The position numbers and the translations under genes are program-made. A stretch of DNA of 64,000 nucleotides from Bacillota bacterium. Its GTDB lineage: Bacteria; Bacillota; Clostridia; Lachnospirales; Lachnospiraceae. The DNA lies in assembly GCA_023407575.1 (NCBI GenBank), contig JAEYLX010000067.1:248001-312000 (forward strand). The letters are read 5' to 3'. The notes beneath the pieces were generated by a model. The model made no database searches, was not told the DNA's origin, and worked only from the letters and a program-made list of their open reading frames with translations. Positions 27,344 through 35,777 of the stretch are shown piece after piece. Every line of letters begins with the position of its first letter. The stretch's first letter is position 1.

Positions 27344-29722
27344 TCAATTTCCCTGGACTCTTACTACCTTATACCCTTTTATTTCAAGCTTCTGCCCATC
27401 CGTCCAAATTGTTATTGCTCCCACCTTGTTCGTAAGATAATAACTACTACCCTTCTCTATCAATCTATCCAGTAGCTCCTCATGGGGATGGCCATAAGAA
27501 TTATCCTTGCCACAGGAAATGATAGAAATTATCGGATGAACCAAATCTAACAATTCCTCCTTCGTGGAGTATTTTGATCCATGGTGAGCTACCTTTAAAA
27601 CCTCATACGTTTCAGGTAGTTTTAATGTTGTATTTCCATAATACGACTGCTGTAGTATATTTATCAGTGCAGTCTCCCCACCTTCTTCTAAATCACCTGT
27701 TAAGAGCAGGTCAAATTCTTTATAGTTCAGACTCAACACGGTAGAGTAAGAATTAACCGAGGTTGGTTCAAATTCTGGTGATGGATGAAGACATAGCAAT
27801 TGCAGTTTATCATCCCTTATGTAATCACCTTTCTTAATATACTGCACAGAAACTCCCTTTGATAATGCCAATTCCTTCAACTCTAAATAAGCAGAATTAT
27901 TCTCTTTAAGATACTCTTCTTTGAGATATGGAAGTAATAATGTATCTATGTTTATTTGCTCCTCTTCTATCAGCTCTTTAATGCCACTGATGTGATCATT
28001 ATCAGAATGGGTGACAATCACATAATCTAACCTGCTTATTCCTTGTGAGAGCAAAAATGGTTTTATCCTATATTCACCAACTTTTTTTATACTACTGCTT
28101 CCACCATCCACCAGAATGTTTATCCCTGACTCATTTCTCATAAAGATAGAATCCCCCTGACCCACATCTAGAAATGTAACTGCTAATCCATTCCAGGGTT
28201 TCGGAATGATAAATATAAGAACTGCCAACGTTGGCAGCAGATATAAAAACTTTGATTTATACTTTTTCACACTAGTAACAAACGCTGTTAAGATAAATGC
28301 ATATAGTAAAATTGATATGATTGAAGGCTTTCCTAGAGTCATCAAATTATAGGGCAAATTAGCTGCCACTCTGCAAACCCCTTCATAAAACTGTAGGATA
28401 TAATTCGTAGCTCCTATTAAAAATACCCCTGCTGGCAGATAAATCAGTCCAACGATTCCCGCGAAAATAGAACTTAAGGTTAGAATAGTTACAAATGGGA
28501 GTACAAGCAAATTTATAATTAGTCCATAGGTGGGAAACTGGTAAAAATAATAAAGAACAAAAGGCGTTGTGGTTAGCTGTGCACTAAGACTAAGAAATAG
28601 ACTATTTATGATGGGGTGTTCCAACTTTGTCAGTTTTTTCAATGCCGGATATATGACAGCAATTCCGATAACTGCGCCGTAAGACAGAAGGAACCCTGCG
28701 CTAAAGATTTGGAGGGGATTATGTACAAGAATAATGAAAGCACTCAACGCTGTTGCAGAAATCATATCATAGGTCTTTCCAGGTATAGCAGCCAGCAAAA
28801 AAATTACCATCATTATCACAGCACGTTGCGTGGAAACACTGAAATTGGTTAAAACACCATAACTGTAGATGAATAGAATGGATAGAATTGTTGCATAGAT
28901 GCCAGGTACTTTTGACCACCTCATTAATTTATAAACGAACATGCCCAGCAAAGATATATGTAGTCCGGATATTGCCAGCAGATGTGCAATACCATTGTTT
29001 TGATAGAGATCTTTAATATCTTCTTGAAGTAGTTGCTTTTCTCCTAAAAGCATAGCAATTAACGCACCTGACTCTTTATCAGATAGTAGTTTTGAATATA
29101 CATCAACTAATTTTTGCTTTCGTTCAGACAAGAACTGCCTGTACTTAGAATAACCAGGGTCAATCATAGATATTTCATCTGAATACATTTTGAAATCAAT
29201 ATTCTCGATTAAATAATAAAGTTGTTCATTAAATTGACCTGGATTTGATGGAGCTGCGAATTTGATTAGTGTACCCTTGACTTTAATCTGATTACCAATT
29301 AAAAAATCAGAGGTATCGGACGAATAAATAAGAAGTTGTTCAGAAAGATAAGAAGTTTTATTATCCACATAAATTTGATTATTCTTTAAATAGATAGCCT
29401 TTCCCGTCGGTTTATCTACAATCATTGTAATTTGACCAGTCACCTCACAAGGAAGTTCTTCCTCAAAGATGTTATATACAGCAGGAACCTGAAGTCTTAC
29501 TTCGGTTACATGAAACCCAACCAGAAAAAAAATAGGAAGACTCCATAAAAATGTATCCAGAAGTTTCTTAGCTTTTTTCCAGCGTATGAAATTAATAAGT
29601 AAAAGGATTAAATAGCCAATTAAAATAAACAAGAAAATATAAGGCAGTAAACTATCGTTCCATGCCAGAAATAACCCAGCAAGGTATGCTCCAAGCATCC
29701 CCACCATTGGTCGTTTTATCAA
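27344..29722 (-). CDS. comEC: DNA internalization-related competence protein ComEC/Rec2
   Basis: Polytopic membrane channel for uptake of single-stranded DNA. The 792-aa product has an N-terminal pair of helices, an OB-like exterior domain (DUF4131, about 60-180), the Competence domain with its helices (about 215-480; HLLAISGLHISLLG motif), and a C-terminal metallo-beta-lactamase-like domain beginning FLDVGQGDSIF with THSDNDHISG and HHGSKYS, intact metal ligands of the proposed nuclease. The longest frame starts at a GTG overlapping GGAGGGG; the TTG at 29720-29722, seven bases after GGAGG, is preferred. The comEA partner lies 3.4 kb upstream, separated by three signalling genes. Confidence 0.95.
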   Translation of the reverse strand: MIKRPMVGMLGAYLAGLFLAWNDSLLPYIFLFILIGYLILLLINFIRWKKAKKLLDTFLWSLPIFFLVGFHVTEVRLQVPAVYNIFEEELPCEVTGQITMIVDKPTGKAIYLKNNQIYVDNKTSYLSEQLLIYSSDTSDFLIGNQIKVKGTLIKFAAPSNPGQFNEQLYYLIENIDFKMYSDEISMIDPGYSKYRQFLSERKQKLVDVYSKLLSDKESGALIAMLLGEKQLLQEDIKDLYQNNGIAHLLAISGLHISLLGMFVYKLMRWSKVPGIYATILSILFIYSYGVLTNFSVSTQRAVIMMVIFLLAAIPGKTYDMISATALSAFIILVHNPLQIFSAGFLLSYGAVIGIAVIYPALKKLTKLEHPIINSLFLSLSAQLTTTPFVLYYFYQFPTYGLIINLLVLPFVTILTLSSIFAGIVGLIYLPAGVFLIGATNYILQFYEGVCRVAANLPYNLMTLGKPSIISILLYAFILTAFVTSVKKYKSKFLYLLPTLAVLIFIIPKPWNGLAVTFLDVGQGDSIFMRNESGINILVDGGSSSIKKVGEYRIKPFLLSQGISRLDYVIVTHSDNDHISGIKELIEEEQINIDTLLLPYLKEEYLKENNSAYLELKELALSKGVSVQYIKKGDYIRDDKLQLLCLHPSPEFEPTSVNSYSTVLSLNYKEFDLLLTGDLEEGGETALINILQQSYYGNTTLKLPETYEVLKVAHHGSKYSTKEELLDLVHPIISIISCGKDNSYGHPHEELLDRLIEKGSSYYLTNKVGAITIWTDGQKLEIKGYKVVRVQGN

Positions 29723-29790
29723 TAACACCCCTCCGTATCCATATAATATTTATTATAATTATTTTCATGTTGATTATCACTTATTTTATA

Positions 29791-29838
29791 AATGTGTTAT
29801 AACCAAATAATTATTAATATCCTCGGTCATAACACATT
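29791..29838 (-). terminator. Hairpin between the GerMN lipoprotein gene and comEC
   Basis: A 14-bp inverted repeat with one mismatch (29791-29804 and 29825-29838) starts 17 bp after the GerMN gene stop. The downstream T-tract is weak, so it may attenuate rather than fully terminate transcription into comEC. Confidence 0.5.
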
Positions 29839-29855
29839 CCATATAATTATAGATT

Positions 29856-30770
29856 TTATTCTGTTGTCTTAATTAAATTTAAATTACGTTCAAAGAGTCC
29901 GTCAAAATCAATAACATCTCCATAAGTCTCAACCGTTTTACTTTTAATGGTAAATTGAACCTTATTAATATCCGGTAGTTCCACCAATGTATTTACAATT
30001 GAGTTAATAGTAACCTCTGGTTTTACATCAAGAACCATATCCAAAAACACTTCGTTAAAGTCAACTGTGCAAATTCCATCACTCTTAGAAATATGAAGTA
30101 ACTTGGTACCTTCTGGTATTGTACTTAACATTGCAATATTCTTTGGACCTTCTATCAGCTTATTGATAGCCAATTCCTCCAAGGAACTGGTTCCAGTATA
30201 ATTAATGCTGGTCCCGTAAGCAATGAGGGCATCTCCCTCCTGGTTAGCAAAATACAATTTAACTTTATAATTTGTGTTCGTATTGGTATTATCAACGAAG
30301 TCTTCTACCGACATTGAGTCAACAATTTCACCGTCCGAATCAATAAGAGGGCTACCATTCACTTTAAATTGAATGTTTTCTATCATATCTAATTGACCTA
30401 AGGTTTTTACAATTGCCGCTCTACTTAAAACTTCTGATATTCCAGATAGCTCATTGTAAGTGGTGTCAAAATTAATTGTAAGACTATTATCATTTAAATC
30501 GCAAACATAAGTCAACTTATCTGGTAAAACACTTTTATAAGTAAGGTTTTCCGGTGATTTTTTGATCATATACAGCAACTCATCTACTTGCTCACTTGGC
30601 TTTGAACCTATTAATTCATATTCTTCACTAACAAGACCTAATGACTTTGTATCAATATAGTACACATTTATTATAGCTGCATCATCTTTTGTATTTTGAT
30701 TATTACTACAGCCAGCAAAAAGCCCAATAATAAAGACAAGTAGTAACATGGTTAATTTTTTATACATCAT
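29856..30770 (-). CDS. GerMN-domain lipoprotein
   Basis: The 304-aa product has a signal peptide and lipobox (LFAGC, Cys21), so it is predicted to be anchored on the outer face of the membrane. Two GerMN modules can be seen: about 30-150 (VNVYYIDTKSLGLV to IQFKVNGSPL) and about 165-295 (YKVKLYFANQEGDAL to VQFTIKSKTVETYGDV), each of the pattern found in B. subtilis GerM and actinobacterial LpqB. It follows the histidine kinase by 38 bp, matching the mtrA-mtrB-lpqB order in which LpqB modulates the kinase. Role here is inferred. Two adjacent ATGs could start it; GAGGGA lies just upstream. Confidence 0.85.
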   Translation of the reverse strand: MMYKKLTMLLLVFIIGLFAGCSNNQNTKDDAAIINVYYIDTKSLGLVSEEYELIGSKPSEQVDELLYMIKKSPENLTYKSVLPDKLTYVCDLNDNSLTINFDTTYNELSGISEVLSRAAIVKTLGQLDMIENIQFKVNGSPLIDSDGEIVDSMSVEDFVDNTNTNTNYKVKLYFANQEGDALIAYGTSINYTGTSSLEELAINKLIEGPKNIAMLSTIPEGTKLLHISKSDGICTVDFNEVFLDMVLDVKPEVTINSIVNTLVELPDINKVQFTIKSKTVETYGDVIDFDGLFERNLNLIKTTE

Positions 30771-30808
30771 TCCCTCAATTCTACCATTGTTAATGGTATT
30801 TCAAACAT

Positions 30809-32203
30809 TTATACTACATAATTCATCGGAATTCTAACATTAAAGGTGGTGCCTTCTCCTTCTTTACTGTACACCTTAATAGCTCCCCGATGCATCTGAA
30901 TAACATTCTTGGTGATGGATAAACCTAACCCTGTTCCTCCAGTCTCTCTTGATCTCGCCTTATCCACTCGATAGAAACGTTCAAAGATGGAGTCCTGTGC
31001 TGATTCCGGAATTCCTATTCCTGAATCAGAAACCTTAACAAAAAAATACTTATGATCTGCATTTAAAGATACTCTAACCCATCCATCCTCAACATTATAT
31101 TTGATGGCATTCTCAATTAGATTAGAAATAGCAAGTGAGAGTTTAACTTCATCTACTTCGGCGATTACTGGTCGAAAGCTTTCATAAATCATCTCAATGT
31201 TCTGTCTTTTCGCAATTGGCCGCAATCTCTTTAGAATTTGCTCTAACAACTCATTGATATTGATCGCAGTTATATTCATATCGCCTGCGGTCTTGTCCAG
31301 TTTTACCAAGGACAATAGGTCATTGATAATTTTATTCTCTCTTTCAATTTCATCTGTAATATCCAAAAGAAATTCTCTATATAGTTCAATTGGTGCATCC
31401 TCTTGCATAACGAGGGAATCGGCAAGCACCTTGATTGAGGTAATTGGTGTTTTTAATTCATGGGAGACATTCGATACAAACTCCTGTCTTGAGTTCTCAA
31501 GCTTTTGCATTTGACTAATCATATGGTTAAAAGAGTCTGATATTTTTTCTATTTCATTGTATCCCTTTATGGATACGCTTTCTTCCAAATATCCATCTGT
31601 AATTCGATCAATAGAGTTCACCACATTCGTTAACGGCTTTGTTAAAGTTCCCGAAAAATAGATTGCAAATACAAAAATTAGTACTGCTAATGTAATGGCG
31701 AATAAATAAACACGCTCTTCTAAGCTTTCTTTTATAGTTTCAATATCCTTTGTAGAAAAAGTCATCACAATAACACCCATAATTTGCTTATCATTATTAT
31801 GAGTGATTGGATAGTTTAGTCTTAAGAAATGGGTCTTTCTATCATGAACTGGTTCCGTAGTAATTCCACTTAAACATTGGACTACATCGGAGGAAATCAG
31901 AATTTTACCCTCTTCCAAGGAATAAGTGTCATTGACAATATTTAATTTATCACTTACTAAAATAATTCTACCATTATAAATATCTGCAATTCTTGCAATT
32001 TCTACCTCAAGGTCAGGATTAACACCTTTTGCCAGGTTTTCACTTTGTCCAATTTTATTGGAAAGATTTTTACCTTGGCTTTTTAACTCCACGGTTTTAT
32101 TTTGTATTGCTTTATCTTCATAGTTATTTAACAGGACGTAAGTAAAAATAGTCAAAGGAACAACACCCAGTAATATAAATACGACTAGAAGATAAACTCT
32201 CAT
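30809..32203 (-). CDS. Membrane sensor histidine kinase (PhoR/WalK/MtrB-like)
   Basis: The 464-aa kinase has a transmembrane helix at about 4-25, an extracytoplasmic sensor of about 140 residues (27-164), a second helix (about 165-185), HAMP (185-238), the phospho-acceptor H248 in SHELKTP, the N-box (NLIENAIKYN), G1 (DSGIGIPE) and G2 (GGTGLGLSI). No PAS domain is evident, unlike WalK. The gene starts 19 bp after the regulator stop with only a weak Shine-Dalgarno, so translation may be coupled. Paired with the upstream regulator and the downstream GerMN lipoprotein. Confidence 0.93.
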   Translation of the reverse strand: MRVYLLVVFILLGVVPLTIFTYVLLNNYEDKAIQNKTVELKSQGKNLSNKIGQSENLAKGVNPDLEVEIARIADIYNGRIILVSDKLNIVNDTYSLEEGKILISSDVVQCLSGITTEPVHDRKTHFLRLNYPITHNNDKQIMGVIVMTFSTKDIETIKESLEERVYLFAITLAVLIFVFAIYFSGTLTKPLTNVVNSIDRITDGYLEESVSIKGYNEIEKISDSFNHMISQMQKLENSRQEFVSNVSHELKTPITSIKVLADSLVMQEDAPIELYREFLLDITDEIERENKIINDLLSLVKLDKTAGDMNITAININELLEQILKRLRPIAKRQNIEMIYESFRPVIAEVDEVKLSLAISNLIENAIKYNVEDGWVRVSLNADHKYFFVKVSDSGIGIPESAQDSIFERFYRVDKARSRETGGTGLGLSITKNVIQMHRGAIKVYSKEGEGTTFNVRIPMNYVV

Positions 32204-32222
32204 ACTATTAAATATTCTTAAC

Positions 32223-32933
32223 TTACTCTTGATTTTGGAAAAAATATCCTACACCCCATTTTGTATGTATATATTTTGGCTCGCTCGGATTGGTTTCAAT
32301 CTTCTCACGTAATCTACGGATATGAACATCCACAGTTCTAACATCACCTGGGTAATCATATCCCCAGACAATATTCAATAAATTTTCACGACTGTATACC
32401 TTGTTTGGATTAAATACCAATAGTTCCAATAGATCAAATTCTTTCGCTGTTAAATTCACTTCCTTACCAGCAATGTGAACCCTTCTGTTCTCACAGTCTA
32501 TTTTCATATCACCAAAGGTAATAAGCTTTGCTGCTTGGTTACTATTAGAAGACACTTTACTATTACGACGAATAATTGCTTTAATACGTGCTTTAACCTC
32601 AAGAATATTAAAAGGTTTTGTAATGTAATCATCTGCACCGTATTCCAGGCCAAGAATTTTATCCATGTCATCACCTTTTGCAGTTAACATGATGATTGGC
32701 ATCATTGAAAACTCTCTGATCTGCTGGCAAACCTCAAACCCGTTAAATTTAGGAAGCATCACATCTAACAATACTACATCATATTCCTTTTTTTTGGCTG
32801 CTTCCAGCGCTTCTTCCCCATCATAGGCACAGTCAACTTCCATACCATCCTGTTCCAGGCTGAAACGAATACCTTTTACAATTAATTTTTCATCATCTAC
32901 CACAAGTACCTTTTTAGCCATATAAATAACCAT
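32223..32933 (-). CDS. OmpR/PhoB-family response regulator
   Basis: The 236-aa protein has a receiver domain with the acidic pair DD (13-14), the phosphorylated aspartate D57 (LLDVMLP), K in ITKPF, and a C-terminal winged-helix DNA-binding domain (about 140-232, ending VRTVDVHIRRLREKI and KYIHTKWGVGYFF). It resembles WalR/PhoP/MtrA regulators. Two in-frame ATGs compete: the first is one base from AAAGG, the second (32921, MAKKVLVVDDE) is 13 bases away; the second gives the usual family N terminus. First gene of the regulator-kinase-GerMN unit; an inverted repeat lies in its leader region. Confidence 0.94.
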   Translation of the reverse strand: MVIYMAKKVLVVDDEKLIVKGIRFSLEQDGMEVDCAYDGEEALEAAKKKEYDVVLLDVMLPKFNGFEVCQQIREFSMMPIIMLTAKGDDMDKILGLEYGADDYITKPFNILEVKARIKAIIRRNSKVSSNSNQAAKLITFGDMKIDCENRRVHIAGKEVNLTAKEFDLLELLVFNPNKVYSRENLLNIVWGYDYPGDVRTVDVHIRRLREKIETNPSEPKYIHTKWGVGYFFQNQE

Positions 32934-32986
32934 ACCTTTCTAGGTACCTGCAAACTTTTAGCTGCAGGCATTTATTTATTAAGTGA

Positions 32987-33029
32987 TTGTACAATGCAAT
33001 TAGCCTTCCTTCTCTCTTGCATTGTACAA
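32987..33029. repeat. 13-bp perfect inverted repeat between comEA and the response regulator gene
   Basis: TTGTACAATGCAA (32987-32999) and its reverse complement (33017-33029) flank a 17-nt loop. A TATAAT-like -10 on the minus strand (33036-33041) places a possible transcription start at the first base of the repeat, but its -35 is poor. A second short hairpin (CCTGCA/TGCAGG) follows toward the regulator start. No T-tract, so an operator or 5'-end structure is more likely than a terminator. Confidence 0.5.
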
Positions 33030-33078
33030 CCAACAATTATACAAAACTTCACTAATACTACTATAGCGTATCTGGTAG

Positions 33079-33786
33079 CTAATTTGCAACTATCATATGG
33101 GAAATCTGCTGAAATAATCGCTCTTTTATGCCAGGAATATCCATAAGGTTTTCAATTGTTTGAAATTTACCGTTTTTTTCGCGGTATGCAATAATACTAT
33201 TTGCCTTCGCTTGTCCAATTCCAGATAAACTCATTAGCTCCTCAAGACCAGCAGTATTAATATTAATAAGTGAGGAGGAAGCTTCTTCTGCATTATTCTT
33301 TGTAGCTTCTTCTGCATTATTCTTTGTAACTTCTTCTCCCTCAATCCGTTGCTCCAAAGTTAAGCTTTCTAACTCTAATTCACTTAGAACATAAATACGT
33401 TGACCATCCTCTACTGACTTCGCCTGGTTGATATAATCAGCTGCCGCTTCCGTCGTTAAACCTCCAGCTAATTCAATGAAATCAACTACTCTTGCTCCTA
33501 ATTCTGCTTCATAGACCCCAGGATTTACAACTGCTCCACAAACATGAGCATATATTAAAATCTTTTCTTCCATCAAAGACTCCTTACTATCCCCTGCTTC
33601 CGAGTCAGCAAACGATAATATTTCTTCCTTTGCATTGGAGGTGGTCTCTGAATCTTTCCCGCTCTCATTTAACTCAAACGTATTTAATATAGCAGTATCC
33701 TTCTTCTGAAAAGAACAACTGTAACAAATTCCAGAAATAATAAGAAGTGTCGTAGTTATACCTAATATAATCCATCTTTTTTTCAT
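33079..33786 (-). CDS. comEA: Competence protein ComEA, DNA receptor
   Basis: Membrane-anchored receptor that binds double-stranded DNA outside the cell for transformation. The 235-aa product has an N-terminal transmembrane segment (about 5-24), a variable linker, an SLBB domain (about 77-130; IYAHVCGAVVNPGVYE) and a C-terminal helix-hairpin-helix pair (about 172-234; ININTAGLEELMSLSGIGQAKANSII and IENLMDIPGIKE). The linker between them contains a duplicated TKNNAEEA octapeptide. In B. subtilis comEA and comEC are in one operon; here three signalling genes intervene. Confidence 0.95.
   Translation of the reverse strand: MKKRWIILGITTTLLIISGICYSCSFQKKDTAILNTFELNESGKDSETTSNAKEEILSFADSEAGDSKESLMEEKILIYAHVCGAVVNPGVYEAELGARVVDFIELAGGLTTEAAADYINQAKSVEDGQRIYVLSELELESLTLEQRIEGEEVTKNNAEEATKNNAEEASSSLININTAGLEELMSLSGIGQAKANSIIAYREKNGKFQTIENLMDIPGIKERLFQQISHMIVAN
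33281..33328. repeat. Perfect 24-bp tandem duplication inside comEA
   Basis: Two identical 24-bp units (33281-33304, 33305-33328) encode the repeated octapeptide TKNNAEEA in the linker before the helix-hairpin-helix domain; a partial third unit follows. Identity at the DNA level suggests a recent duplication. Confidence 0.9.
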
Positions 33787-33904
33787 AATCGTCTTCCTTA
33801 TGTCCGACGACTTAAAAGTACCCTCTATACTTTTTAAGACTATTTTATTTTACATAATTTGCACATCTATTACAATAGGTAGATTAGCCATAATTTCAAA
33901 TGAA

Positions 33905-34360
33905 TCATGAACAATTTTCTCGATTCCATTGAAACACCACAATACCTGCTACAATAATTGCTACACCCAGCAGTTTTCTCCACTCAAAGGAAACCTTCTC
34001 TGCTCCGCACAACCCAAAAATTTCAATTAAATATGCCACAATAAGCTGTGCTGTTATAATAAACATATTTGCAACCGCTGGCCCAAGATTATCTACACTT
34101 TTAATTACAGTGTAGGTGATGAACGCTCCCAATACACCTCCAATTAGCATATATTTGTGATCAATTTTAAACAGGGCGGCAAAATTGCCCTGCCTGCCAG
34201 TTACTAACCAAGCGACAATACACACCAGCAGTGCACTAAATTGAACAAAGCTTGCAGATACCCAGATACTTGTTTGCTTTGTAACTCCAGTATTAAGAAC
34301 TCCCTGCGTGCTCATCAGCGCACCGGATAATATTGCAATAATAAAACCCCACATAGTCAT
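33905..34360 (-). CDS. Small DMT-family membrane protein (YdcZ/DUF606)
   Basis: The 151-aa protein consists of five hydrophobic segments with short loops, matching the YdcZ (DUF606) family, half-size relatives of drug/metabolite transporters. It starts MTMWGFIIAILSGALMSTQGVLNTGV, where the STQGxxN pattern is typical. Substrate is unknown. It stands alone between comEA and the arginine operon terminator. Start ATG has AAAGG upstream. Confidence 0.85.
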   Translation of the reverse strand: MTMWGFIIAILSGALMSTQGVLNTGVTKQTSIWVSASFVQFSALLVCIVAWLVTGRQGNFAALFKIDHKYMLIGGVLGAFITYTVIKSVDNLGPAVANMFIITAQLIVAYLIEIFGLCGAEKVSFEWRKLLGVAIIVAGIVVFQWNRENCS

Positions 34361-34450
34361 ACCAAACCTTTCTTTTTACAATTATCTTTAAGATTACCAG
34401 TAAAAGTGTTCTCTATTCAGTATTTTAGGCACTTCTTATACGTAACAATG

Positions 34451-34499
34451 GAAAAAGCATGGACCACAGCCTACTTAGTGCTGTAATCCATGCTTTTTC
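34451..34499 (-). terminator. Terminator of the arginine operon
   Basis: A 13-bp stem (34451-34463 and 34487-34499) with an additional internal ACAGC/GCTGT pairing ends on the minus strand in CTTTTTC. It lies 75 bp after the argD stop and is one of the strongest hairpins in the window. Confidence 0.9.
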
Positions 34500-34574
34500 T
34501 ATATTGAATATCGCTTTCCTATGGCTGAAAAGATATCTCTGAATCTCTCAATTATATAAAAACTCTTATTGTCC

Positions 34575-35762
34575 TTACTTAACCTTACTAAGACACCCCT
34601 CCAGAATCTGTATCATCTGATCAATATGCTCTTTTTCTACAATTAAAGGTGGTACAAAGCGCAGTACATTAGCACCAGCTGATATTACAATTAATCCTTG
34701 TTGCATTACTGCTGGAATAATATCCTTCACTGGTATGCTAAACTCTAAACCTTGCATCAACCCCAAGCCACGTCTTTTTACTATAATGTCGTATTTCTTT
34801 GTAAGCTCCTCCAGCTGTTCCTCCAAATATGGAGCAACTTCTTTCACATGGTTAAGCAGCTGCTTTTCTTCAAATATATCAAATACTTTACTAACTGCTG
34901 CTGTCGCAAAAGGATTCCCACCATAGGTGGTGCCATGATCACCAACCTCAAATGCTTGCGCTACTTTTTCCGTTGCTGCAAAGGCACCTACCGGTAACCC
35001 ACCGCCAAGTGCTTTTGCACTTGTAAGAATGTCCGGCATAATTCCATATTGCTCGAATGCAAACATTGTTCCGGTTCTGCCCATTCCACATTGAATCTCA
35101 TCAAATATTAGAAGGATATCCTTCTCATCGCAAAGTTTTCGTACCCCTTCTAAAAATTCCTTGGTAGCCGGATATAGCCCGCCTTCTCCTTGTACTGGCT
35201 CAACTATAATCGCACTGGTATTGTCTTTAATGAGTGCTTTTACACTGGTTAGATCATTGTATTCAGCAAATACTACGCCTCCAACTAATGGTTCAAAAGC
35301 TTCACGGTACTTTTTATTCCCCGTAACACTTAAAGCTCCCATACTCCTTCCGTGAAAAGAGTTTTGCATGGATATAATCTCACTTCCAGTATTTCCATGC
35401 TTCTTATAGTAATACTTTCGAGCTAACTTGATTGCTCCTTCAATCGCCTCCGTCCCGCTATTCGTAAAGAAAACCCGATCCATGCCGGATGCCTTGGCAA
35501 ATTTAGCAGCTGCCTCTATAGCAGGAACTGTGTAGAAGAGATTGGAAGTATGCAAAAGTTTGTCAATCTGTGCCTTTAATGCATCATTATAAGCCTTATC
35601 TTGATATCCGAAGGCAAAAACAGCAATACCTGCCGCAAAATCCAGATATTTCTTATCCTTTACATCATATAGATACATACCTTCCCCACGGTCTAATACG
35701 ATTTGATATCGACTATAGGTCTTCATTAATACTTGATCTGCTTCATCAATATAATGCATCAT
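34575..35762 (-). CDS. argD: Acetylornithine aminotransferase
   Basis: PLP-dependent class III aminotransferase converting N-acetylglutamate semialdehyde to N-acetylornithine. The 395-aa product has the usual length and motifs: DFAAGIAVFAFGY (about 41), FFTNSGTEAIEGAIKLAR (about 100), the FDEIQCGMGRTG region (about 222) and the PLP lysine in TSAKALGGGLP (about 248-258). Start ATG with AGGAGGATTAATT. It follows argB by 15 bp and ends the operon before a strong terminator. Confidence 0.95.
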   Translation of the reverse strand: MMHYIDEADQVLMKTYSRYQIVLDRGEGMYLYDVKDKKYLDFAAGIAVFAFGYQDKAYNDALKAQIDKLLHTSNLFYTVPAIEAAAKFAKASGMDRVFFTNSGTEAIEGAIKLARKYYYKKHGNTGSEIISMQNSFHGRSMGALSVTGNKKYREAFEPLVGGVVFAEYNDLTSVKALIKDNTSAIIVEPVQGEGGLYPATKEFLEGVRKLCDEKDILLIFDEIQCGMGRTGTMFAFEQYGIMPDILTSAKALGGGLPVGAFAATEKVAQAFEVGDHGTTYGGNPFATAAVSKVFDIFEEKQLLNHVKEVAPYLEEQLEELTKKYDIIVKRRGLGLMQGLEFSIPVKDIIPAVMQQGLIVISAGANVLRFVPPLIVEKEHIDQMIQILEGCLSKVK

Positions 35763-35777
35763 AATTAATCCTCCTAT

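Noticed and set aside
27260..27350. Minus-strand short frame starting at the comEC stop codon, continuing in frame after a stop
   Set aside because: 27 codons then a stop; no ribosome binding site of its own and no homology I can recognise. Too weak to call a pseudogene.
30809..32933. Assigning the two-component pair as WalKR
   Set aside because: The kinase lacks a PAS domain and the downstream genes are not yycH/yycI; the GerMN partner points elsewhere.
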